Shown in pieces: positions 15,819-24,277 of a DNA stretch of 64,000 bases. Position 1 is the first letter of the stretch; every line of letters starts with the position of its first letter. The notes under the pieces are model-generated. The model saw nothing but the letters and a program-made list of their open reading frames with translations, did not search any database and was not told where the DNA came from. Both the position numbers and the translations under genes were made by a program. Origin of the DNA: Hymenobacter sublimis (GTDB lineage Bacteria > Bacteroidota > Bacteroidia > Cytophagales > Hymenobacteraceae); assembly GCF_023101345.1 (NCBI RefSeq), contig NZ_CP095848.1:681501-745500 (forward strand). Reading direction: 5' to 3'.

Positions 15819-17492
15819 ATGCTCGTTGACCTGCGCATCCGAAACTACGCCCTAATTGAGCAGCTACAGCTGCAACCTTCGGCCCTACTCAATATTATTA
15901 CCGGCGAGACTGGCGCGGGCAAGTCCATTATGCTCGGAGCCATTGGCCTGCTGCTCGGCAACCGGGCCGATTCGCGCATGCTCTTCGACACGGAAAAGAA
16001 GTGCGTGATTGAGGGCCAATTTGACATCAGCAGCTACCAACTACAGGATATCTTCGAAGCCGAAGACCTCGACTACGACACCCAGTGCATTCTGCGCCGC
16101 GAAATTAGCCCAGCCGGGAAGTCCAGGGCCTTTGTGAACGACACGCCCGTGACGCTGGAAACCCTGCGGAACATCGGGGCCAACCTTATGGACATTCACT
16201 CACAGCATGACACGCTGCTACTGGGGGATGCTGTTTTTCAACTAAACCTGCTGGACCTGTACGCTGGCCTAGTGCCTACCCGCGCCCAGTACAGCAATGC
16301 TTACCGCCAGTACCGCAAGCTGGAAGCCGACCTGAAAGCGCTGGAAGACCAGGTGGCTCAAGCCAATAAGGAGCTGGACTACCATAGCTTTCTGCTCAGT
16401 GAGTTGGAGGACGCCCGCCTCGATAATGAGCAGCAGGACGAGTTGGAGCAGGAAGTAAAAGAGCTGGAGCACGCCGAAGAAATCAAGTTCAAGCTGACTT
16501 CGGCCCTGCAGAGTCTGACGGAAAGCGAGTACTGCGCCACCAGCGCTATGAAGGAAGCTGCCACCCTGCTCGGCCAGATTACTTCTTACTCGGAGCAAGC
16601 CCGGGAGCTGAAAAACCGCCTCGACAGCTGCCTGATTGAGTTGCACGACATTGCCGACGAAATTGAGGTAGTGGAGCGCCGCACCGAAGGTGACCCCGCC
16701 CGCATTGATGAGCTACAGGGCCGTCTGAACGTGCTCTACAACTTGCAGCGCAAGCACCAGGTGCGCGACGTGGTAGCCCTGCTAGCCGTGCGCTCCGACC
16801 TGCGCGACAAGGTAGGCTCCGTCCTGAACCTAGACAAGCAAATCAACCGCCTGCGCCGCGACGCGGAAGGAGCCCTATCGGCCGTGAAAAAGCAGGCGGG
16901 CCGCCTTTCCGAGGCCCGCCGCAAGGTGTTTCCGAAGTTCGAAAAGGAACTGGTGGCTTTGCTGGCTGACCTGGGCATGCCCAACTCGCGCGTTGTGGTG
17001 CAGCACCAGGAAGGCCCGCCCGCTACCAGTGGCATTGATGTAATAAGCATCCTGTTCACGGCCAACAAAGGCGCCCAGCCTCAAACCCTGAGCAAAGCCG
17101 CATCGGGGGGTGAATTTTCGCGCCTGATGCTGTGCATCAAGTACATGCTGGCCGATAAAACTGCCCTGCCGACCATCGTATTCGATGAAATCGATACGGG
17201 CATTAGTGGCGAAATTGCCGTGAAAGTAGGCCGCATGATGCAGCAGATGGCCCGCAAGCACCAGCTCATTACCATTAGCCACCTACCCCAGATGGCTGCT
17301 GCCGGCGACGCGCACTACTTCGTGTATAAGGAAGACCGCGCCGACCGCACCGTGAGCAATATACGGGTGCTGAACCTAGAGGAGCGAATTCAGGAAATTG
17401 CCCAGATGATTTCCGGCGCCAACCCCAGCCAGCACGCCTACCAAAGCGCCCGCGAGCTGCTAGCCATGCGCGGCGAGGAATTGGTAGGGTAG
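15819..17492 (+). CDS. recN: DNA repair protein RecN
   Basis: 557 residues from the ATG at 15819, giving MLVDLRIRNYALIEQLQLQP; 13 codons of upstream in-frame sequence do not match the family. The SMC-like layout is complete: Walker A GETGAGKSIML near 31, coiled-coil arms (about 150-370), the signature segment KAASGGEFSRLMLCIK, Walker B IVFDEIDTGISG and the switch TISHLPQMAA. RecN is an SMC-like ATPase acting in double-strand break repair. It is the last gene of the bamD-to-recN block. Confidence 0.96.
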   Translation: MLVDLRIRNYALIEQLQLQPSALLNIITGETGAGKSIMLGAIGLLLGNRADSRMLFDTEKKCVIEGQFDISSYQLQDIFEAEDLDYDTQCILRREISPAGKSRAFVNDTPVTLETLRNIGANLMDIHSQHDTLLLGDAVFQLNLLDLYAGLVPTRAQYSNAYRQYRKLEADLKALEDQVAQANKELDYHSFLLSELEDARLDNEQQDELEQEVKELEHAEEIKFKLTSALQSLTESEYCATSAMKEAATLLGQITSYSEQARELKNRLDSCLIELHDIADEIEVVERRTEGDPARIDELQGRLNVLYNLQRKHQVRDVVALLAVRSDLRDKVGSVLNLDKQINRLRRDAEGALSAVKKQAGRLSEARRKVFPKFEKELVALLADLGMPNSRVVVQHQEGPPATSGIDVISILFTANKGAQPQTLSKAASGGEFSRLMLCIKYMLADKTALPTIVFDEIDTGISGEIAVKVGRMMQQMARKHQLITISHLPQMAAAGDAHYFVYKEDRADRTVSNIRVLNLEERIQEIAQMISGANPSQHAYQSARELLAMRGEELVG

Positions 17493-17623
17493 GGGCGAAA
17501 TTATGACATGGTGAAATTGTGCGTTGTGAATAGCTAACTTGCCAGCCGCTAACCTGGAGTTCTAAACGGTGTAGTGGAGTCAAGAACATCAACTCACCAT
17601 TTCACCATTTCACCTCTCACCCT

Positions 17624-18454
17624 ATGTCTAATAACTTACTCGCTGGCAAAGTCGGCATCATTTCGGGCGCGCTGAACGAGGATTCCATTGCCTGGAAAGT
17701 AGCCCTGAAAGCCCACGCCGAAGGGGCCCGCTTTGTGCTCACTAATGCCCCGCTGGCCATGCGCATGGGCGAAATCAACAAGCTGTCGGAGCAGTGCAAC
17801 GCGCCCATCATTCCGGCCGATGCTACCTCCATGGAGGACCTGGAGAAGCTGTTTAGCGGCGCCCAAGAGCAGCTCGGCGGCAAGCTTGATTTCGTGCTAC
17901 ACAGCATTGGCATGAGCGCCAACATCCGCAAGGGCAAGCACTACGGCGAGCTGAACTATGAGTGGTTTCAGAAGACGCTGGACGTATCGGCCTTGTCATT
18001 TCACAAGATGCTGGCCGTAGCCGAAAAGCAGGATGCCCTGAATGAATGGGGTTCGGTAGTGGGCCTGAGCTACATTGCCGCTCAGCGCGCTTTCCTTGAT
18101 TATACCGACATGTCGCAGGCCAAAGCTGTGCTGGAAAGCATTGCCCGCAGCTACGGTCAGCGCCTGGGTAAGCTCAAGAAAGTACGCGTGAACACCATCA
18201 GCCAGTCCCCCACCAAAACCACGGCCGGTACCGGCATCAGCGGCTTCGATGCCTTCTACGAGTACGCCAACAAACTTTCCCCCCTGGGTAACGCACCCGC
18301 CGAAGCATGCGCCGACTACTGCATCAGCTTGTTCTCGGACCTGACCCGCTACGTGACCATGCAGAACCTCATGCACGACGGTGGCTTCAGCACCACCGGT
18401 ATTTCGGAGGAGATTGTGGAGGCCATTACCGCCAGCATGTCGCAGAACTCGTAG
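17624..18454 (+). CDS. fabI: Enoyl-[acyl-carrier-protein] reductase FabI
   Basis: 276 residues. Short-chain dehydrogenase fold with the FabI-type catalytic set: Tyr in LSYIAAQRAFLDY (both Tyr positions conserved) and Lys in SQAKAVLE, plus HSIGMSAN and the C-terminal NLMHDGGFSTTG. It catalyses the last step of each elongation cycle in type II fatty-acid synthesis, reducing trans-2-enoyl-ACP with NAD(P)H. The N-terminus GIISGALNEDSIAWKVA replaces the classic TGxxxxxSIA with a related form seen in Bacteroidota. It is followed by an intrinsic terminator. Confidence 0.95.
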   Translation: MSNNLLAGKVGIISGALNEDSIAWKVALKAHAEGARFVLTNAPLAMRMGEINKLSEQCNAPIIPADATSMEDLEKLFSGAQEQLGGKLDFVLHSIGMSANIRKGKHYGELNYEWFQKTLDVSALSFHKMLAVAEKQDALNEWGSVVGLSYIAAQRAFLDYTDMSQAKAVLESIARSYGQRLGKLKKVRVNTISQSPTKTTAGTGISGFDAFYEYANKLSPLGNAPAEACADYCISLFSDLTRYVTMQNLMHDGGFSTTGISEEIVEAITASMSQNS

Positions 18455-18474
18455 GTGTGTTCTTCTCTGCTTAC

Positions 18475-18506
18475 AAAAAGCCCGGCCTGCAGGTCGGGCT
18501 TTTTTC
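18475..18506. terminator. Intrinsic terminator after fabI
   Basis: Stem AAAAAGCCCG / CGGGCTTTTT around a 10-base loop that is itself partly palindromic (CCTGCAGG), with a T-run. It separates fabI from the convergent DUF3885 gene and has A/T arms suited to both strands. Confidence 0.88.
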
Positions 18507-18509
18507 GTT

Positions 18510-19121
18510 TTATGTAGCAAATAATGCGTCAATATGTGGCCGGTCGTAGTCCAGTATCAACTCATTAAACTCCTCATATAGGTAGCGAAGAGATGCTACG
18601 TCAGGGCCGATGATGTCCAATCCCCGATCGTCGTACATGTGAAACGCAAGACCCGTGCGTTGATTGAGAAAGAATAGGCGGCCATGGAGGGCGGGCCTTC
18701 TTCCAAAATCTTGGTTACTGATAGCAGCTAAAATTTCAGTGTAAGGTATTTGTGAAATGGTGGGAAAGTGCATTCTCATCCATTTCAGGGTATCTGAATA
18801 GGGGTTGGTTATTCGCTGAAAGTGGATAGCTGTTTGGGAAACCGGAAGTTGACGCAGCAAATAATTGCTGCTTCTAATCCGATGCCGTTTGGACCTCCAT
18901 TGCTCATATACAAGCAAAGCAGGCTCATCGGGCGCAAAAACGGCTCGGAATAACAAAGAAGCTCTATGAACTACCTCTTGGAAGTAAGCCTCATCAGAAG
19001 TAGAAAGGGTGTCCTTTTGTAAGTTAAATCGGAGTGAGATAAGCCAGCAGTCGAATAAAGGCTTGGCTGTTGTCAGGCTTGGATAATGCTGCTGTAGAAA
19101 GCGGGTTAAGGCTGAGGTCAT
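18510..19121 (-). CDS. DUF3885 domain protein
   Basis: 203 residues, no signal peptide. The C-terminal part AFHMYDDRGLDIIG, LRYLYEEFNELILDYDRP and IDALF matches the DUF3885 signature (YDDRGxD, then LY..YN.WILDYDR). The N-terminal part (FDCWLISLRFNLQ) fits the family opening. The function of DUF3885 is unknown. In other bacteria such proteins are often found near small immunity-type genes, but no toxin is visible here. It is convergent with fabI. Confidence 0.75.
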   Translation of the reverse strand: MTSALTRFLQQHYPSLTTAKPLFDCWLISLRFNLQKDTLSTSDEAYFQEVVHRASLLFRAVFAPDEPALLVYEQWRSKRHRIRSSNYLLRQLPVSQTAIHFQRITNPYSDTLKWMRMHFPTISQIPYTEILAAISNQDFGRRPALHGRLFFLNQRTGLAFHMYDDRGLDIIGPDVASLRYLYEEFNELILDYDRPHIDALFAT

Positions 19122-19237
19122 TGATTATCAGTAACTAAGTAAAGTAGACCTTTTTACCGGCTCCACAATATCCTCCGTGTCAACGAGCCGTAAGGTAAAG
19201 GCATTCATTTTGGCGACCTATTCGACTACTACCCGAT

Positions 19238-20575
19238 ATGCCCCAGATTTTTCGCGACCCAAGTTTCGACAGCACCCTGGACGTGCTGCGCGAAGGCTAC
19301 CCCTTCCTCTACTGCCGCAGTCAGCGCTTCAATTCTGATATCTTCCAGATTCGGCTGATGGGCCTGAAGGCCATTTGCCTGCACGGAGCCGAGGCCGCTG
19401 AGCTCTTCTACAACCCCAGGCTCTTTGTCCGGAAGGGAGCCGTGCCGCGCCGGGTGCAGACTACCCTCATGGGAATTGATGCCATTCAAACCCGTGACAA
19501 TGGGGAGCACCGCTGCCGCAAAGAAATGTTCATGTCGTTGATGGGGCCAGAGAGCCGGGAGCGGCTGATGAGCCTGCTGGCGGAGCAGTGGCAGCGCTAC
19601 GCCCACCGCTGGGAGCAGCAAGACCGGGTGGTGCTGTTTCGGGAAGCCCAGGAAATCCTGTGCCGGGCGGCCTGCGCGTGGGCCGAGGTGCCGCTGCCGG
19701 AACCAGAAGTCAGCAAGCGCGCCCGCGACTTTGGGGCCATGGTGGACGGGTTTGGAGGGGTAGGGCCGCGGCACTGGCGCGGCAAGCAGGCCCGCCGCCG
19801 GGGCGAGAAGTGGATGCGGGGCATTATTCGCGCCATCCGGAAAGGAGCTTTACCTGTGCAGGAAGGCACAGCCGCCCACACCGTGGCTTGGCACCGGGAG
19901 CCCAACGGCGAACTGCTGGATGTACAGATGGCCGCCATCGAGCTGGTTAACGCCATCCGACCCATCGTGGCTATTGCTACCTATATCACCTTCGCAGCCC
20001 TAGCCCTGCACGAGTATCCGCCGTACCGGCAGCTACTCCGCAACCCGGCCGAAGATTACCCCGAGCTGTTCGTGCAGGAAGTGCGACGCTACTTTCCCTT
20101 CACGCCGTTTGTTGGAGCCCTGGTGCGCGAAGACTTTTCCTGGCACGGCTTTGAGTTTGCGAAGGGTACGCTGGTGCTGCTGGATGTGTACGGCACCAAC
20201 CGCGACGAGCGGTGGTGGCAAGACCCGGAGGTGTTCTGGCCCGAGCGGTTCCGGCAGTGGCAGCGGAGCCCCTACGATTTTATTCCCCAGGGTGGGGGCG
20301 AGTTTCTAACCGGCCACCGTTGCGCCGGCGAGTGGATTACTATTGAGGCCCTGAAGCAGGCCGTGGCCTTCCTTAACGATGGTATCCGCTACGATGTGCC
20401 CGCCCAAGACCTCACCTATGACCTCACCCGAATGCCAACCCTACCCGCCAGCGGCTTCGTGATGACGAACGTGCGTGCCACCGGCAAAGGTGCCCTGGCC
20501 GTACTACCCATGCCGGCCGCCGGTAGCCGCCAGAGCGCCGCAGCTATGAGCTGCCCGTTTCATCATAAGGGGTAG
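19238..20575 (+). CDS. Cytochrome P450 of the CYP152 type (fatty-acid peroxygenase-like)
   Basis: 445 residues. The I-helix reads NAIRPIVAIATYITF, with the Arg-Pro pair (about R240-P241) that replaces the acid-alcohol pair of ordinary P450s and marks CYP152 peroxygenases, which use hydrogen peroxide on fatty acids. FVQEVRRYFPF contains the K-helix ExxR. The heme-binding loop is IPQGGGEFLTGHRCAGE, with the thiolate Cys near 362, and the family C-terminal segment DLTRMPTLPASGFVM is present. No redox partner lies nearby, as expected for a peroxygenase. A short appended tail ends SCPFHHKG. Whether the product is a hydroxy acid or a terminal alkene cannot be told from sequence. Confidence 0.9.
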   Translation: MPQIFRDPSFDSTLDVLREGYPFLYCRSQRFNSDIFQIRLMGLKAICLHGAEAAELFYNPRLFVRKGAVPRRVQTTLMGIDAIQTRDNGEHRCRKEMFMSLMGPESRERLMSLLAEQWQRYAHRWEQQDRVVLFREAQEILCRAACAWAEVPLPEPEVSKRARDFGAMVDGFGGVGPRHWRGKQARRRGEKWMRGIIRAIRKGALPVQEGTAAHTVAWHREPNGELLDVQMAAIELVNAIRPIVAIATYITFAALALHEYPPYRQLLRNPAEDYPELFVQEVRRYFPFTPFVGALVREDFSWHGFEFAKGTLVLLDVYGTNRDERWWQDPEVFWPERFRQWQRSPYDFIPQGGGEFLTGHRCAGEWITIEALKQAVAFLNDGIRYDVPAQDLTYDLTRMPTLPASGFVMTNVRATGKGALAVLPMPAAGSRQSAAAMSCPFHHKG

Positions 20576-20645
20576 TAAGTGCCGCTCTAGTCGTAACCGC
20601 ATCAAGTTCTAGCGCTACCGGCTGGTATCTAAAAAGTGCTTCCCA

Positions 20646-20730
20646 AACTGTCATTCTGAGCAGCGCGAGGAATCTGAGTTACATACTAGAAGCTAAATCC
20701 AGATTCCTCGCGCTGCTCGGAATGACAGTT
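20646..20730. repeat. REP-like inverted repeat (31-bp arms, one mismatch)
   Basis: The arms at 20646-20676 and 20700-20730 are complementary at 30 of 31 positions. The core TCATTCTGAGCAGCGCGAGG resembles a type of intergenic repeat (TCATTC.GAGC...GAGGAATCT) that recurs in many bacterial genomes. It lies 3' of the P450 and upstream of the pectinesterase. No transposase accompanies it. Confidence 0.8.
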
Positions 20731-20792
20731 CAGTTTTCGGCCATTGCTTAAGCATAGGGAGTGGTTTGCATATGCTATAAGAAGCAGTGGGT

Positions 20793-20823
20793 GACAACGT
20801 TCCCGATAACGTTTGCGCGGAGA
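20793..20823 (+). promoter_or_regulatory. Operator-like block upstream of the first pectinesterase
   Basis: A 31-base block matching 25 of 31 positions of the block at 23191-23221 upstream of the second pectinesterase. It has two AACGTT-like cores 12 bp apart: ACAACGTT, then CGATAACGTTTGCG. The second has the CGnnAACGTTnnCG symmetry of LacI/GalR-family operators. It ends 67 bases before the start codon. The TTTG in the right half could alternatively be part of a -7 element. Confidence 0.5.
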
Positions 20824-20890
20824 TAGGTGGGCGAAAACGGCCGAGTTCAGCAGAATAGGGATAAGTTGCCAGCCTACCCGCCCGCTTGCC

Positions 20891-21841
20891 ATGAAACCTG
20901 TTCTGCTTTTCTTCCTGCTTGCTTGGCTGACGCTGGGCCGCGCCTTTGGCTACGATTTTGTGGTGGCCCAGGACGGAAGCGGCCAGTTTCGCACGGTGCA
21001 GGAAGCCTTCAACGCCGTGCCTGATTTCCGGAAGAAAGTCACTACCATCTTCATCAAGAAGGGCGTGTACAAGGAAAAGCTGCTGCTGGCCGGTTCCAAA
21101 AACTTGGTAACGCTTATCGGGGAGGACCGCGAGAAAACCATTCTGACCTACGACGACTACAACCAGAAGAAAAACATCTTTGGGGAAGACAAGGGTACCT
21201 CGGGCTCGGCTAGCTGTTACATCTACGGCTCCGACTTCACGGCCGAAAACCTGACCTTTCAGAACTCCTCCGGACCCGTGGGGCAGGCCGTGGCCCTGTG
21301 GGTAGCCGGCGACAAGGCCCGGTTTAGAAACTGCCGCTTCCTGGGGTTTCAGGATACGCTGTATACCTACGGCTACGGCAGCCGCCAATACTACCAGAAC
21401 TGCTACATCGAAGGCACCGTCGATTTTATTTTTGGCTCCAGCACGGCGTGGTTTGAAGGCTGTACCATCTTCTGCAAAACGGGGGGCTTTGTCACGGCTG
21501 CCTCTACTCCCGATACCACCCGCTACGGCTACGTGTTCAATCAGTGCCGCATCACCGGCGACGCGCCCGCGGGTAGCTTCTACCTGGGGCGGCCCTGGCG
21601 GCCCTACGCCAAAACGGTGTACCTGTGCTGTGAGCTGGGCAAGCAGATCAGGTCCGAGGGCTGGGACCATTGGGACAAGGAAACCAATAAGCAAACCGCC
21701 CGCTACGCCGAGTACCAGAGCCGCGGCCCCGGCGCGGCCCCCCGGCAGCGCGTGGGGTGGGCCCGCCAGCTTTCCGATGCCGAAGCCCAACACTACACCC
21801 TGCAAACCGTGCTGCGCGGCTGGGACCCAACTAAGGACTAA
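20891..21841 (+). CDS. Secreted pectinesterase (pectin methylesterase)
   Basis: 316 residues from the ATG at 20891, which gives a signal peptide (MKPVLLFFLLAWLTLGRAFG). Right-handed parallel beta-helix of family CE8: FVVAQDGSGQFRTVQEA (start of the helix), GQAVAL, QDTLY (catalytic Asp near 155), DFIFGSS (catalytic Asp near 178) and LGRPWRPY (Arg near 234). It removes methyl esters from homogalacturonan outside the cytoplasm. A paralogue lies about 2.4 kb downstream with an OprO/P-type porin between them, and the two share an operator-like upstream block. No T9SS sorting domain is present. Confidence 0.94.
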   Translation: MKPVLLFFLLAWLTLGRAFGYDFVVAQDGSGQFRTVQEAFNAVPDFRKKVTTIFIKKGVYKEKLLLAGSKNLVTLIGEDREKTILTYDDYNQKKNIFGEDKGTSGSASCYIYGSDFTAENLTFQNSSGPVGQAVALWVAGDKARFRNCRFLGFQDTLYTYGYGSRQYYQNCYIEGTVDFIFGSSTAWFEGCTIFCKTGGFVTAASTPDTTRYGYVFNQCRITGDAPAGSFYLGRPWRPYAKTVYLCCELGKQIRSEGWDHWDKETNKQTARYAEYQSRGPGAAPRQRVGWARQLSDAEAQHYTLQTVLRGWDPTKD

Positions 21842-21853
21842 GGCAGCAGCCGG

Positions 21854-23062
21854 CTAAAAATTCAGCTGCGCTTGTAGGCGCAACAGGCCGCCGCGCTGGC
21901 GGTTATCGGGCTTCTGAAAATCCTCGAAGCGGCGGGAGGAAAGCGTGTACATGGTCACCAGCTCGAAGCTAGGAACGGGTTGCCATTCTACGCCCAATTC
22001 AGCCTCCCGCACGTGGTAGCTGCGCGTGTCCCGCTCGTGCTTCTTGCCTCCGTTGTAGTATTGCATGCGCAGGAAGGGATAAAACTGCTGCTGCTGGTAG
22101 CGCACCCGATAGTTTAGCAACACGTAACCCCCGTGCAGGCGTTGGGTTTCAATGCTGTCGGTAGCCGAGTTGAATTCGGGGCCGCGGCCTACGTTGTATT
22201 CCGTCTGGATACCAAAGGGCTGGGGGTAGAGCACCAGCGTAGCAGCCGCGCGCTGGTCGGGGTAGCGCAGGTCGGGCCGGTGCTTGACGCCGTTGGAAAG
22301 CTGGTCTTTGCCTACCACGTATTCGCCGGTGTAGGCTTGCAGGGCCGGCTCCAGCACCTGGCCGCCAATAGCCAGTGGGTACGTTATGCGCGCTACCACA
22401 TGGCGCTGGTTGTTCAGCTCGGGGCGGTTGGCCGTCTGCCCATTGAAGACGCCGAGCCCCACAATGCCGTAGTCGCCGGAGCCTTTCAGGCCGTCTTTCA
22501 CGAGTTGGCTGAAGCGCTGTCGTACGGAGGTAGGCGCCCAGTATAAAAAAGCGCCCAAATCTCGTTCGTTCGAGAGGGCGCTGTTAAGGGCATCGTTCCG
22601 GTCGAGGGGAAGCCGGTTCTGGCTCGATTGCATGTTCTCAAAGCCAAACGGTACCTTGCTCTGCCCCACCCGAATTCGGAACTGGCTGGCTTTGTCGAGG
22701 CCCAGGTCGAGGTAGGCGTCGCGGAGCTGGGCAAATTGCAGGGAAGTGCTGCCGCTGGGCGTGCTGGCAAAATCGGGCTGCAAGTAGAAATATACCCGCT
22801 CATGCAACTGCCCGTAGAAAATTATCCGAACGCGCCGCAGAGAAATGCCGCCATTACGGCCCCAGGACCGGTCGCACTGCTCACAGGTGAGGTCGGGGTT
22901 GGTTTCCAGCAGCCGGTTGTAGCGCGCCTGCACGTAGCCCCGAATGGCAAACGTTTCAAACCATTTCTTCGCCTCAGGTTTCGGCTTCGCTAGGGAGTCA
23001 GCCGACTGAGCCTGGGCATATCCCATTGTCAGCAACAACAGGCTGGTTAACAATTTTTTCAT
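21854..23062 (-). CDS. Outer-membrane porin, phosphate-selective porin O/P family
   Basis: 402 residues from the ATG at 23062, which yields the signal peptide MKKLLTSLLLLTMGYAQAQ; an in-frame start seven codons upstream is less likely. Motifs include GYVQARYN, GGISLRRVRIIFYGQLHERV, FRIRVGQSKVPFGFENMQSS and the alternating beta-strand pattern ending LRLQAQLNF, all typical of OprO/OprP-like barrels. It would form an anion or general solute channel in the outer membrane. Its start faces the second pectinesterase, and the 210-base gap holds one of the paired operator-like blocks, so both genes could share regulation. Confidence 0.88.
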   Translation of the reverse strand: MKKLLTSLLLLTMGYAQAQSADSLAKPKPEAKKWFETFAIRGYVQARYNRLLETNPDLTCEQCDRSWGRNGGISLRRVRIIFYGQLHERVYFYLQPDFASTPSGSTSLQFAQLRDAYLDLGLDKASQFRIRVGQSKVPFGFENMQSSQNRLPLDRNDALNSALSNERDLGAFLYWAPTSVRQRFSQLVKDGLKGSGDYGIVGLGVFNGQTANRPELNNQRHVVARITYPLAIGGQVLEPALQAYTGEYVVGKDQLSNGVKHRPDLRYPDQRAAATLVLYPQPFGIQTEYNVGRGPEFNSATDSIETQRLHGGYVLLNYRVRYQQQQFYPFLRMQYYNGGKKHERDTRSYHVREAELGVEWQPVPSFELVTMYTLSSRRFEDFQKPDNRQRGGLLRLQAQLNF

Positions 23063-23190
23063 AGAATGATAATGCTGACGCAAAGTGCGGCATTGGATGT
23101 TACTTCAATGTTACCTACGTATTACGACAATGTTATCAATGACCGAAATTACCCGGCGGTAGGGGTCCGCCTCGCCGTAGCAGGCAGCGT

Positions 23191-23221
23191 GGCAACGTTG
23201 CCGACATCGTTTGCGCAGAAA
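23191..23221 (+). promoter_or_regulatory. Operator-like block upstream of the second pectinesterase
   Basis: Matches the block at 20793-20823 at 25 of 31 positions. The left core GGCAACGTTGCC is a perfect 12-bp palindrome and the right core is CGACATCGTTTGCG. It ends 51 bases before the pectinesterase start and lies in the divergent gap shared with the porin gene. Confidence 0.5.
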
Positions 23222-23272
23222 TTCCCGGTGGCTAGCAGTGGTAGCTAGCGGCCATCAGCGTAAGTTGTCAGC

Positions 23273-24244
23273 ATGTTTACTCGGCAGACGATACAGGGCT
23301 TGTGCCTGGCTCTGATGGGCATGTTGTGGCTGGTGGTGGGCCGGGCAATGGGTGCGGAACTAGTAGTAGCCAAAGATGGAAGCGGGCAGTTCCGGACGGT
23401 GCAGCAGGCCATTGATGCGGCGCCCGCGCAGTCGGGGCGGCCAGTGGTGATTCGCATCCGGCGGGGCACGTACCGGGAAAAGCTGGTGGTGCCGGCCAGC
23501 AAAACCCACCTCACCCTGCGGGGCGAAGACCGGGACCACACCATCTTAACCTTTGATGACCACAGCGGCAAGGGCGCTATCAACACCTACACATCCTACT
23601 CGGTGCTGGTGGAAGGGGCTGATTTTACGGCCGAGAACCTCACCTTCCAGAATACGGCGGGCCGTACCGCCGGCCAGGCCGTGGCCCTGCACGTAGCCGC
23701 CGACCGGTGCACTTTCCGCAACTGCCGCATCCTCGGCGACCAGGACACGCTGTTTCTGGCCACTGGTCACACCCGTCAGTATTTCCGGCATTGCTTCATT
23801 GAGGGTACCACCGATTTTATTTTCGGCAGCAGCACGGCCGTGTTCGACCACTGCACCATTCGCAGCAAGAAGAACTCCCACATTACGGCCGCGGCCACGC
23901 CTCCAGATCAAGCTTACGGCTTTGTTTTTCGGCATTGCCGGCTCACAGCCGATACCACGTTGGCCACCAACGTGTCGTTGGGCCGGCCTTGGCAGCCACA
24001 CGCCCACGTGGCCTACCTGCACACCTACATGGGCCGCCACATCCGGTCCTCCGGCTGGGACAACTGGAAAAAGCCCGAAAGCGAAAAAACGGCCCGCTAC
24101 GCCGAGTACCGTTCGACTGGCCCGGGCGCAACTCCCACTCAGCGAGTAGTCTGGGCGCGACAGTTGCCAGCGCGGGAGGCGCGGCGCTACACCTTACGCC
24201 ACCTTTTCGCCGGGACGCCCACCTGGCACCCGGCACGCCGTTAG
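23273..24244 (+). CDS. Secreted pectinesterase, second copy
   Basis: 323 residues. N-terminal hydrophobic export signal (GLCLALMGMLWLVVGRAMG), then the CE8 beta-helix: LVVAKDGSGQFRTVQQA, GQAVAL, QDTLF (catalytic Asp near 158), DFIFGSS (Asp near 181) and LGRPWQPH (Arg near 237). It is a diverged paralogue of the gene at 20891, with the same domain extent and a similar C-terminal VWARQLPAREARRYTL segment. It hydrolyses pectin methyl esters. No polygalacturonase, pectate lyase or SusC/D pair is present in the window, so the rest of any pectin pathway lies elsewhere. Confidence 0.94.
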   Translation: MFTRQTIQGLCLALMGMLWLVVGRAMGAELVVAKDGSGQFRTVQQAIDAAPAQSGRPVVIRIRRGTYREKLVVPASKTHLTLRGEDRDHTILTFDDHSGKGAINTYTSYSVLVEGADFTAENLTFQNTAGRTAGQAVALHVAADRCTFRNCRILGDQDTLFLATGHTRQYFRHCFIEGTTDFIFGSSTAVFDHCTIRSKKNSHITAAATPPDQAYGFVFRHCRLTADTTLATNVSLGRPWQPHAHVAYLHTYMGRHIRSSGWDNWKKPESEKTARYAEYRSTGPGATPTQRVVWARQLPAREARRYTLRHLFAGTPTWHPARR

Positions 24245-24277
24245 AGGCGCCCGTGGCGCGGTAGGGGCGGGAACAAA

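Noticed and set aside
20646-20730. Intrinsic terminator for the P450 gene
   Set aside because: The spacer is 23 bases and no T-run follows either arm; the repeat type fits a REP-like element better.
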